A DNA stretch of 36,471 bases, taken from assembly GCA_015061615.1 (NCBI GenBank), contig SUWE01000025.1, positions 1 through 36,471 of the forward strand, in the 5' to 3' direction. Source of the stretch: Lentisphaerota bacterium (GTDB lineage: Bacteria > Verrucomicrobiota > Lentisphaeria > Victivallales > Victivallaceae). Positions 1 to 7,597 of this stretch are shown piece after piece; position 1 is the stretch's first letter, and the number at the start of each line of letters is the position of its first letter. A program made the position numbers and the translations under genes. Under the pieces are notes generated by a model that searched no databases, was not told the DNA's origin, and was given only the letters and a program-made list of their open reading frames with translations.

Positions 1-2
1 TC

Positions 3-360
3 TGGTGGAGGTGGCGGGAGTTGAACCCGCGTCCCAACGGGGAGCTGTGAAGATCTCTACATGCTTGTTCCATCTTCAAATGTTTTTCGTCCTCAGTTTC
101 GCCAATGGACAGGCAATCCCTCAGAACAGGTATTCTTTGATCTCGCCGAAAATCCGAATACCGGAACTCTCAGCCAGGGTATTAACACGCGCCGCTTATA
201 CCTTAGTACCCAATCAGGCACAGCGACGTGGCGGGATTATGCCGCCAGAGCAAACTCTTCGTTCGCAGTTATTGTTTTAACCGGTGATTTACGAGGCCAA
301 CGGTCATCCTCGGCATGCAATCAACCCAAGTCCAGCGCCGGTCGAATCCGGAACACCCCC
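3..360 (-). ncRNA. ssrA: tmRNA (transfer-messenger RNA)
   Basis: Reading the minus strand, the 5' end GGGGGTGTTCCGGATTCGAC pairs with the 3' end CACCTCC followed by an encoded ACCA, giving the tRNA-like acceptor stem. The T-arm GCGGGTTCAACTCCCGC lies just before the 3' acceptor strand. A tag reading frame occupies 266 down to 237 and encodes ANEEFALAA then TAA, matching the usual ...ALAA ending of proteolysis tags. With SmpB the RNA rescues stalled ribosomes. The length (358 nt) is normal and this is the one-piece form. The AT-rich 361-634 stretch next to it holds no gene I can support. The resume codon (GCG at 266-264) is inferred from the frame. Confidence 0.96.
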
Positions 361-634
361 TGAATTTTAACATTATTTTACACTCTATAATATAATACAT
401 TATGTTTTTTTTTCAATCTTTTTTGTGAAAAATTATGTTTTTTTTGTCTCTCAAAGTTGTTTTTTGCCTTCAGTGCATAGACTGCAGGATACAGATAATA
501 AAAATTCTGCTGCACACTGAATCTGGGAATATATTTGAAAAATTTTTTCTTTGATAACAGTTTTGCATTGTTTTTTCCCGAATCGTGGAGTATATTTATC
601 TTCAACTGTTAAATTTATTCAGAGAGGTTTCCCT

Positions 635-1729
635 ATGTTCAAAAAAATCTTTGCCGCCGTTTTGTTTATATCTGCCGCTTTTTCTGCGGTATCTTTTGCC
701 GCTGAGAAAGATTCTTACACTCCGCCCGCTTTGAGCAATCCCGACTCCTGGACGATGGTCGTAGTTCCCGATGTTCAGGGATATATCAAACTCCCCCGCA
801 ACCACGGAATTCTTGAAATCATGAACGCATGGATCGTCGAAAATCTCGATCACATGAAGATACGTCAGGTGCTTTTTACCGGAGACCTCACCAACCGCAA
901 CGATCTTGCGCGTGTCTGGCCCGAATATGACCAGCTTATCAGTTCCGAACAGTGGAAAGCCTTTTCCCGTGCTGCTGAACGTCTCGACGGTAAGACTTCT
1001 TATATCCTCTGCACCGGCAATCACGATCACGGATATCACTCCGCAGAGAACCGCCGTTCATACTTCAGCACCTTTTTCCCCACTGACCGCAATCCGCTCA
1101 CCCGCCGTCAGCTTATCGCCTGCGATTGGAATGCTTTCGGTATTGCCACTTTGGAAAATGCCGCTTATGAATTTACCGCTCCGCATCCGGACAACCGCAA
1201 ATTTCTCGTAATCTCTCTGCAATTTGCTCCCACGGACAAGAATCTTGAGTGGGCGAAAAAACTCGCTGCCGAACCCCGTTTCAAAGATCATTTCGGAATC
1301 GTGCTGACTCACTCTTATCTTGATCGGAACGGCAAGCGCATCGAAAAAGAAAATTACGGACTCAACAAACAGGGCGGCAATACCGGCGAAGCAATTTTTC
1401 AGAAGCTCGTTTATCCTTCTTCAAATATCCGCATGGTCGTCTGCGGACACATTGCCATTCCGGATAAATGGGAAGGGGGGATCTCCTTTTCCATGGACAA
1501 AAACTCCGCAGGCAAATCCGTCGCCCAGATGGCGTTCAATACTCAGGCTATCGGCGGCGGATGGCACGGCAACGGCGGTGACGGCTGGCTGAGACTTCTG
1601 GAATTCATGCCCGACAGAAAGACGGTCAAAGCACGTACTTTTTCTCCGTTTTTTGCTCTTTCACCCTCAACGCGCCATCTTGCATGGAAACATGATGCCC
1701 TCAGTGAATTCACTTTTGTGCTGGAGTAA
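635..1729 (+). CDS. secreted calcineurin-like metallophosphoesterase
   Basis: A 364-aa protein with a signal peptide (MFKKIFAAVLFISAAFSAVS) and then a metallophosphoesterase domain. Visible motifs in order are VVPDVQGY (metal site I, with Gln where many members have His), LFTGDLTNRND (GD motif), CTGNHDHG (GNHD), GIVLTHSY (His ligand) and VVCGHIA (GH motif). Such enzymes hydrolyse phosphomonoesters or phosphodiesters; the substrate cannot be read from sequence. I chose the ATG at 635 over an upstream in-frame start at 551 because it has AGAGAGG at 621-627 and begins the signal peptide. It stands alone, with the LacI-family promoter starting about 90 bp downstream, so it need not belong to that cluster. 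Confidence 0.85.
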   Translation: MFKKIFAAVLFISAAFSAVSFAAEKDSYTPPALSNPDSWTMVVVPDVQGYIKLPRNHGILEIMNAWIVENLDHMKIRQVLFTGDLTNRNDLARVWPEYDQLISSEQWKAFSRAAERLDGKTSYILCTGNHDHGYHSAENRRSYFSTFFPTDRNPLTRRQLIACDWNAFGIATLENAAYEFTAPHPDNRKFLVISLQFAPTDKNLEWAKKLAAEPRFKDHFGIVLTHSYLDRNGKRIEKENYGLNKQGGNTGEAIFQKLVYPSSNIRMVVCGHIAIPDKWEGGISFSMDKNSAGKSVAQMAFNTQAIGGGWHGNGGDGWLRLLEFMPDRKTVKARTFSPFFALSPSTRHLAWKHDALSEFTFVLE

Positions 1730-1815
1730 ACTTTTTGCTTGCTGTTGTGTATCGGCAATCCCGCAGGAAATATACGGATTTGCAAATTGATTGCCGGCAA
1801 AACGCATCGTTTTTC

Positions 1816-1844
1816 TTGACAAAACATATCTTTTGTGGTATATT
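1816..1844 (+). promoter_or_regulatory. sigma70-type promoter of the LacI-family gene
   Basis: TTGACA (1816-1821), a 17-bp spacer and TATATT (1839-1844) form a near-consensus promoter. Transcription should start near 1851, about 77 bp before the regulator's ATG. Confidence 0.8.
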
Positions 1845-1855
1845 CTGTTGTATCG

Positions 1856-1873
1856 TAAAGACGCGCGTCTTTA
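1856..1873. promoter_or_regulatory. perfect 18-bp palindrome, probable LacI-family operator
   Basis: TAAAGACGCGCGTCTTTA is a perfect palindrome centred on CG, the usual layout of LacI-family operators. It lies just after the predicted transcription start of the LacI-family gene, where a bound repressor would block its own transcription. That the encoded protein binds here is inference. Confidence 0.6.
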
Positions 1874-1927
1874 TCGGCAGATATACATGTTTTACAGGAT
1901 TTGCAACATTGTCAGGATAAATATCGA

Positions 1928-2887
1928 ATGACTGAGAAAACGGCGAAAAAAGCAAAAGTCACTCTGCGTTCTCTTGCTGCGGAACTGGGAATTGCCCCCG
2001 CAACGGTCATGCGTGCCTTGAATAATCACCCAAATGTGACTCAGGGTGTCCGCAGAAAAGTGGTCACTCTGGCAATGAAACGCAACTATCAGCTGCCGGA
2101 ACATCACGCAAAGCATGTGGCTATCGTTGTTTCGTCTTCCAATCTCGAAGGCTACACCTGTCAGATTCTGAATGCACTTTCCGATGAATTGAATTCCCGG
2201 GGCATCGGTTTTGAAATCATTCTCGGCAGCAACATAAATTCACTTCATGAACACAGCTGTTCCGGAGTGATCTCAACCATCTGGGAATCCGGTCTGGAAA
2301 AATTCTGGCCTACGGAACACAGTCTGCCGCTGGTCGTGCTGAATGCCGTCCCTAATTTCCGGGAAGGTATTTATCAGGTTTGCAGCGATGAAAAACAGGG
2401 AATAAATATGGCGATGGAGTACCTTGTTTCCAAAGGTAAACGGAAAATCGCCCTGATATCAACTCCGTTGAAAAAAAATCAAGCTGCCTGTGAAAGAGTG
2501 GAGGCGTTCCACTCTTTTTGCCGGGGACATCAACTGACTGAGTGTTTTCACGAAGAACATACCGTAGATAATTCTTTGGAAAAAATTGCCGGAACTGTCA
2601 TATCACGTCACCCTGAAGCTGTATTTGTCGCCTGTGAAACATACGGTTTTGCCATGCTGCATTATCTGCATGAGGCGGGCATTGATATTCCCGGTGAAAT
2701 GTCGCTCATCTCTCTGGAAATGTCGCCCTATTCCGCTTTCTCCTCTCCGCCGCTGACAACGATTTGTCAGAATTTTCAAATGCTCGCTTTTCGCGCTGTG
2801 GAAACCCTTATGCAACGTATCCGCAAGCAGGCATGCAAACAGCAAATCACAGTTCCTTATATCTTCAAAGAAAGAAAAAGTGTTTAG
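1928..2887 (+). CDS. LacI-family transcriptional regulator
   Basis: A 319-aa regulator. The N-terminal helix-turn-helix (VTLRSLAAELGIAPATVMRA, about residues 10-29) and hinge (RRKVVTLAMKRNYQLP) are followed by a periplasmic-binding-protein-like sensor domain ending in the typical SLISLEMSPYSAFSSPPLTTI segment. Family members bind a sugar-like effector and repress or activate nearby catabolic genes. I prefer the ATG at 1928 to the in-frame TTG at 1901, because the TTG adds nine residues upstream of the HTH and has no properly spaced Shine-Dalgarno. Its promoter carries a palindrome, so autoregulation is likely. The same-strand genes downstream (pseudopilin, secreted protein, TIM-barrel-like protein) are its probable targets. 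Confidence 0.88.
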   Translation: MTEKTAKKAKVTLRSLAAELGIAPATVMRALNNHPNVTQGVRRKVVTLAMKRNYQLPEHHAKHVAIVVSSSNLEGYTCQILNALSDELNSRGIGFEIILGSNINSLHEHSCSGVISTIWESGLEKFWPTEHSLPLVVLNAVPNFREGIYQVCSDEKQGINMAMEYLVSKGKRKIALISTPLKKNQAACERVEAFHSFCRGHQLTECFHEEHTVDNSLEKIAGTVISRHPEAVFVACETYGFAMLHYLHEAGIDIPGEMSLISLEMSPYSAFSSPPLTTICQNFQMLAFRAVETLMQRIRKQACKQQITVPYIFKERKSV

Positions 2888-2898
2888 AATTTTGTTTA

Positions 2899-2958
2899 AA
2901 ATGTTTCAAAGCATTTCCTCTGAATAAAGTGGAAAAAACAATTCTTCCGGGCTATATT
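2899..2958 (+). promoter_or_regulatory. candidate promoter with upstream imperfect palindrome
   Basis: An imperfect palindrome AAATGTTTCAAAGCATTT (2899-2916, five-base outer arms matching) precedes TGGAAA (2930-2935), a 17-bp spacer and TATATT (2953-2958). It would drive the pseudopilin cluster starting at 3012. The palindrome does not match the 1856-1873 site closely, so shared control by the same regulator is uncertain. Confidence 0.35.
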
Positions 2959-3011
2959 TATAGCACCGGGAAAACTTTTCCACAAAAAACAATTACCATA
3001 GGAGGTGCTGT

Positions 3012-3761
3012 ATGATGATTTGCGACCGTAAAATTCACCATTGTTTGCAGAATGTCCGGAAATCCCGTTTTACCCTCATCGAATTGCTTGTAGTTATTGC
3101 GATAATTGCCATTCTGGCAGCGATATTGCTTCCGGCGCTGAACTCTGCCCGTGAAAGGGGCAGAAGTGCCGCCTGTATCAACAATCTCAAACAGTTGGGA
3201 ACTGCCAACAGCTCTTATGCGGATGATTACGAAGATTATTTTATTACTGCCAATTACAGAAATACCATCTGGATAAATATTGTCGGTCCTACTTTGCAAT
3301 ATATCAACAGCTATCAGGTGGCACAGTGTCCGTCTGAAGCTGAACTGAAATCTTTTTATGACAATGGGAACAAGACCTGGCAGGCATCCAACTACCGTTA
3401 CAACACTCTGCTCGGCAACAGTTACGATGTTACCAACAGCGGTTATCAGATTCCCAAACGCGGTCAATTCTCCCATCTGAGCCGTCTGACTGTTTTCGCT
3501 GACGGCAAAGTTGCAAGCACCCGTTCCGGAATGCTTTTCTGGTCACTGCTCAATGCCGATGAATACATTTCCGGCGGATTTATCAAAAGCAACAAGAGCT
3601 ACGGTTTGCGGCTGGTGGATTTCACCAGTCCGACACTCGACCTGCATGCCCGCCACAATAACAGTTGCGGACTTGCTTTCGGTGACGGTCATGCGATTAT
3701 GAGACGCGCCGTCGCCGATGTCAACTGGAACGGTACTCCGGCAGTTTATCCGTGGCAATAA
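3012..3761 (+). CDS. type II-like pseudopilin with C-terminal H...DG motif (DUF1559-like)
   Basis: A 249-aa protein. After a short basic leader comes [14 protein letters not shown], the type IV prepilin cleavage and transmembrane helix, with the conserved Glu at +5. It continues as [20 protein letters not shown]. The C-terminal segment [15 protein letters not shown] is the H-X-DG signature of the Planctomycetes/Lentisphaerota pseudopilin family. Such proteins are processed by prepilin peptidase and anchored in the inner membrane; their function in these phyla is mostly unknown. AGGAGG at 3000-3005 supports the ATG at 3012. It is the first gene of a same-strand cluster with two secreted proteins, and no secretion machinery is encoded nearby. 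Its first third is very like the pseudopilin at 24230-24988. Confidence 0.88.
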   Translation: MMICDRKIHHCLQNVRKSRFTLIELLVVIAIIAILAAILLPALNSARERGRSAACINNLKQLGTANSSYADDYEDYFITANYRNTIWINIVGPTLQYINSYQVAQCPSEAELKSFYDNGNKTWQASNYRYNTLLGNSYDVTNSGYQIPKRGQFSHLSRLTVFADGKVASTRSGMLFWSLLNADEYISGGFIKSNKSYGLRLVDFTSPTLDLHARHNNSCGLAFGDGHAIMRRAVADVNWNGTPAVYPWQ

Positions 3762-3794
3762 CAGAAAACTATTATAAATCAAGGAAAATACATC

Positions 3795-4622
3795 ATGACA
3801 GGATTCAGAAAAATTTTTCTCGCCGCGCTTATCCCCGCAACAATGTTTGCCCAGGGCAATATTTACAAATTTGACAAAAAGGGTAACTACACCGCCGTTT
3901 ACAGTGGTTATGACTTATTGATAACTGCTCCGGCAAAAGGCAGTTACAGCATCAGTTCATTTCAGTACAAGCATAAGCCGTATATGTATTTTGCCGGATT
4001 GACTGTTTACGAAAAGGGGGTGAAAAATCCCTGTAATGAAAAGAATACTCCGGCGGGCAAATGCACCGAATTGCTTGCTGAAGCCAAAGACGGCAAAACT
4101 GTGTGGAAAGTAAAATACCAGTGGCGTAATATGGATGTGGTGAGAACTATCGAAACCGGTGATTTCCCCGGCTTCAAACTCACCTACGATATCGAAGTGA
4201 CCAGAGATTTTCAACCTGACCGGGTCTATTTGAGTTTCCGGATGCCTCAGAATAATCTCTACACCCGTACCGGATATTTCAAAAACGGAGTTATCCAATT
4301 CCGTCCGGTAAATAAGTCGGAGTGGTTCGGAATCCAACGGAGCAATGATTTCCCCTGTATATCTTTTTCCGGCGATACGGTAAAAGATGCGGTGATGATC
4401 ATGGCAGGGGATATGAAAAGCTGGAATATGCTCCCCAAAAACCTGCTCTATGCCACGACCTCCAAATGTTACTGGACTGTCGAATTTATGTACCGCATGG
4501 GCAAAGAATTGAAAAAAGGGGAAAAATATACCTTGTCCGCCTATATAATCCCTGTAAAAAGTGACAGTGTTGCCGCTGATATGCAGGAAAATTTCCTCAA
4601 ACTCAAAGAGCGTATCAAATAA
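3795..4622 (+). CDS. secreted protein of unknown function
   Basis: A 275-aa protein with a signal peptide (MTGFRKIFLAALIPATMFAQ). I do not recognise a family. The rest looks all-beta: alternating short strands rich in Tyr, Phe and Trp, such as YQWRNMDVVRTIETGDFPGF and DRVYLSFRMPQNNLY. This recalls the carbohydrate-binding or mutarotase-like beta-sandwich proteins found in glycan loci, but no catalytic residues can be assigned. It lies 33 bp after the pseudopilin and 9 bp before the large secreted protein, so it is probably co-transcribed with both. Confidence 0.7.
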   Translation: MTGFRKIFLAALIPATMFAQGNIYKFDKKGNYTAVYSGYDLLITAPAKGSYSISSFQYKHKPYMYFAGLTVYEKGVKNPCNEKNTPAGKCTELLAEAKDGKTVWKVKYQWRNMDVVRTIETGDFPGFKLTYDIEVTRDFQPDRVYLSFRMPQNNLYTRTGYFKNGVIQFRPVNKSEWFGIQRSNDFPCISFSGDTVKDAVMIMAGDMKSWNMLPKNLLYATTSKCYWTVEFMYRMGKELKKGEKYTLSAYIIPVKSDSVAADMQENFLKLKERIK

Positions 4623-4631
4623 GGTTTGCCG

Positions 4632-7382
4632 ATGATGAAAAAATTATTTCTTGTGTTGATACTTGCGCTTTGCAGCACGGCGCTGTGGGCAAAAGGTGTA
4701 ACTGAAATGCACCTTTTCCCTGCGGATTTTCAGCGGGGCAATTATCCTGTGACCGCGAATTACCCGTATCGGATAATCGTCAAATTCAAGGGCGAAGCGT
4801 GGAAATTGCAGAAAAATCAGGCGAAATTTGTCTTTGAACTGCCCTCTTATATCTCGCTTGTCCGTGCCAATACCAAATTGGTTCCTCAGGTGAATATTCC
4901 CTTTACCGCAGAAAAAATTTCCGGAAACGACGGGGAAATCACCCGTTATACGCTCGATATTCCCTATAATAAGATCAATGTTTCGCCGAAAAGCTACGTC
5001 TGGCGGAGCGGATTTGACCTTTATATCGAAGCGGACAGAGAGAGTGTCGGAAAAAGTTGGAAAATGCCTCTTTACTTTAATGTGAACGGGGAAAAATTGT
5101 GTGAACGCTCTGTTTATTTATCTGTTTTGCCTGAAATTTCCGCTGAGCGCAAGGCGCTGAAAAAATTCCGTTTCAGCATAAAAGAACTTCCCAGTGCCGG
5201 AAATCCTGATGACTCGCTGCTCAAAAGACAGTTGGAAATGTGGAAATCTTTTTCCGGAAGACAATTCATGTCCTGGGGCTGGGAGCAGTATAACTATCCT
5301 GAAAACAGCCGAAATCTGCTCAATGAATATGCAGAATTTTTCTTCTATTCCCATGCCGGGGATCACTCGACCATGATATTGCAGAATTCCGGAACGGATG
5401 ATCTGGGATTTTATGTTGCAAATAAAGTAACCCGCCCCGGGGTACCGCTGTATCACGATGCAAAAGGCAGGGTCAATCCCGGAGCGATCTGCCCGCAATA
5501 TCTGATGAAAGATCCCGAAGGATTGTTTTACGGCGACTATTTACGCCGGGCGATCGAAAAAAGTAAAAAATATTCACCCGGCATCAACAGTTTTGTGATC
5601 GACTATGAGCCGATTGCCGCCGGCGGAACCTGTCAGGAATGTATGAAAGATTTTGCAAGTTTTGCCAAATTGAAAAACGTTCCCGCCGGCAAAGATATCC
5701 GGCAGGGAAAACCGTTGCACAGAAGCTGGCAGCTTTATAAGATCCATCAGAATAAAATCATTATGACCAGAATCGCCGATGGGGTGAAAAAACATTTTCC
5801 GGATATGAAGTTCTCTTTCTGCTCTACCGAACTGCGCCCCTCGAAAGATGTGGTCAACACCTGGGATGCCGTCGATGCCGGAGCGATGGAAAAGAAAACT
5901 GATTTTTACAGTTTTATGATTTACAGCACCGGTTTGACCTTCTATAATCATCTTAACTATGCAGTAAAGACGCTGACAACGGCTGAAAGTTTCCCGTGGA
6001 TCGACCCTTCTGAAGAATATGAGAGATTTTTTGTCCGTTACACTCCGGAAAAAGTTCAGCAGAATATCGTTGCCGCACTTGCCCTCAATGCCAAGGGGCT
6101 GATGATCTACCCCACAGATACACTTGACGGCAGATATATGACCATGTTTGCCAAAACCTGTGATATCCTCGCCGGGGTGGAAGATATTTATTACGGCGAT
6201 GATCTTTCCGCCGAAGTCAAATGCCGGGTGTTGAATACCGCAAAACTCAAAATCGTTGATGAAAAAGGCAATCTCAAAATAACTGAATATCCCGATTTGA
6301 ACAGTCAGGTGAAAACTCATCTTCACCGTAAAAACGGCGTTTATTTGCTTTCCATTCTGAATTACGCCGATGATAAAGCGGTCTGCGAAATCGCCATTCC
6401 CGGTTATCAGGAAGGTAAAACGACTGCTGCCGACCTGATAAATCAGAAAAATTATCCTGATTTGACAACGGAAAATATCCGCAGCGGCTTTGCGGTGGAA
6501 ATTCCGGCAGGCGGCTGTGCCGTTATCCGGATCGGTGGTAAGCAGGAGCCGTTTCCGGCGGTTTCCCAAAACGAACTCCGGGACGCCGGTAAAAAAGCCG
6601 CTGAAACGGGTAAAAATATTCCGACCGGTATTGTCAGCCGCGGCAATGCGGCAGCACAGTGGCGGATATTCAAAAAACATGTGATGCTCACGCTCGTTCA
6701 CGGTGAAAATTATATCACTGTCAATCCCGGCAATAACGGCAGGATCGAGGAGTGGTCTGTCGGAGAAAATATTCCTACCGGCAGACCGTCAGGCACTCTC
6801 GGTGAAGTGATTTTCTATGATCCGGCACAGAGTGAAAAGCGGGAATACTCCATCGAAAAAATAGATATCAACGGAGCGGAAGTTGCGATCACCCTGAAAT
6901 CTGCCGTTAAAGCCGATACCAATGCCGGTGGTTCAGGTAATCCGCTTGCCGGACTGGTGATGGAAAAACGTATCGTTCTCGGCATTGACGGCTCGATAAC
7001 AATTACCGATACATTCACCAATCCGACCGCAAAAGATATGCCTCTGGAATTCCGGATCAAACATCTGCCATTCAGCACATGGAAAGCCGGAACCGCAATG
7101 GAAGTCAAACTCGGCAGTCAGATACTCTATCCGGGAGTTTACCTTAAAAAAGGAACTTCCCTCAACTGGTATGCCGCAAACGGGGCAAAGGAGCTTGCCG
7201 GAGAACCCTGCTTCACGCTCAAAGCCGGAACGAACCGTTACATCTTCGATTTTTCCGGTGCCGCAGGATTGTATTTCTGGCGGAATCAGATAAGTCATAC
7301 CGCAGAAGCACTCTATTTGCCGGTGACTCTCAAAGCCGGGGAAAAATACTCTGTGAAAGAAAAAATCTCTTTCGGTAAGTAA
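4632..7382 (+). CDS. large secreted TIM-barrel-like protein, putative glycoside hydrolase
   Basis: A 916-aa protein with a signal peptide (MMKKLFLVLILALCSTALWA). Residues 25-180 look like a beta-sandwich. Residues 190-560 look like a TIM barrel, including FVIDYEP near residue 325, a strand-end acidic pair of the kind that serves as a glycosidase catalytic residue, and later KGLMIYPTDTLDG. The last third (660-916) is again beta-rich and resembles a galactose-mutarotase-like or accessory sandwich domain. I cannot assign a CAZy family and catalysis is inferred. The ATG at 4632 is chosen because AAGG at 4621-4624 fits it and the signal peptide begins there. It is the last gene of the LacI-linked cluster and is followed by a strong terminator. 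Confidence 0.7.
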   Translation: MMKKLFLVLILALCSTALWAKGVTEMHLFPADFQRGNYPVTANYPYRIIVKFKGEAWKLQKNQAKFVFELPSYISLVRANTKLVPQVNIPFTAEKISGNDGEITRYTLDIPYNKINVSPKSYVWRSGFDLYIEADRESVGKSWKMPLYFNVNGEKLCERSVYLSVLPEISAERKALKKFRFSIKELPSAGNPDDSLLKRQLEMWKSFSGRQFMSWGWEQYNYPENSRNLLNEYAEFFFYSHAGDHSTMILQNSGTDDLGFYVANKVTRPGVPLYHDAKGRVNPGAICPQYLMKDPEGLFYGDYLRRAIEKSKKYSPGINSFVIDYEPIAAGGTCQECMKDFASFAKLKNVPAGKDIRQGKPLHRSWQLYKIHQNKIIMTRIADGVKKHFPDMKFSFCSTELRPSKDVVNTWDAVDAGAMEKKTDFYSFMIYSTGLTFYNHLNYAVKTLTTAESFPWIDPSEEYERFFVRYTPEKVQQNIVAALALNAKGLMIYPTDTLDGRYMTMFAKTCDILAGVEDIYYGDDLSAEVKCRVLNTAKLKIVDEKGNLKITEYPDLNSQVKTHLHRKNGVYLLSILNYADDKAVCEIAIPGYQEGKTTAADLINQKNYPDLTTENIRSGFAVEIPAGGCAVIRIGGKQEPFPAVSQNELRDAGKKAAETGKNIPTGIVSRGNAAAQWRIFKKHVMLTLVHGENYITVNPGNNGRIEEWSVGENIPTGRPSGTLGEVIFYDPAQSEKREYSIEKIDINGAEVAITLKSAVKADTNAGGSGNPLAGLVMEKRIVLGIDGSITITDTFTNPTAKDMPLEFRIKHLPFSTWKAGTAMEVKLGSQILYPGVYLKKGTSLNWYAANGAKELAGEPCFTLKAGTNRYIFDFSGAAGLYFWRNQISHTAEALYLPVTLKAGEKYSVKEKISFGK

Positions 7383-7408
7383 TATATTTGAATTATTTTA
7401 CACAAAAT

Positions 7409-7448
7409 GGGCTGCTGCAAGAAATTCATTGCAGCTGCCCGGATTTTT
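7409..7448 (+). terminator. Rho-independent terminator of the LacI-linked cluster
   Basis: Stem GGGCTGCTGCAA (7409-7420) and TTGCAGCTGCCC (7429-7440), an 8-nt loop, then GGATTTTT. One T-T mismatch interrupts the stem. It lies 26 bp after the stop codon of the large secreted protein. Confidence 0.8.
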
Positions 7449-7456
7449 CATTTAAG

Positions 7457-7586
7457 CTCCGCCATACATGGCGGAACTATCGTTATGTACGGATATGTAC
7501 GGATATGTACAGATGGGTACGGAGCCAATAAACGGCAGGATTTGCTCCGTAATTATCCGTATTCATCCGTACTCATCCGTATTAAC
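7457..7586. repeat. dispersed repeat copy A with long imperfect hairpin
   Basis: A small palindrome TCCGCCAT/ATGGCGGA (7458-7475) is followed by tandem TGTACGGATA units. The left arm (7482-7525) is almost the reverse complement of the right arm (7544-7586), with about ten mismatches over 44 positions. They enclose the 18-nt loop CAATAAACGGCAGGATTT. The first 85 bp (7457-7541) recur in the same orientation at 11155-11240, on the other side of the AIDA-repeat gene. No coding capacity is visible. Confidence 0.8.
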
Positions 7587-7597
7587 TCCCTGCCTGT

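Noticed and set aside
378..605. 75-codon Lys-rich frame on the minus strand beside tmRNA
   Set aside because: Composition follows from AT-rich DNA. No Shine-Dalgarno, and it overlaps the leader of the phosphoesterase gene.
1753..1796. Inverted repeat CGGCAATC/GATTGCCG after the phosphoesterase as a terminator
   Set aside because: The loop is 28 nt and no T-run follows directly, so a terminator call is not supported.
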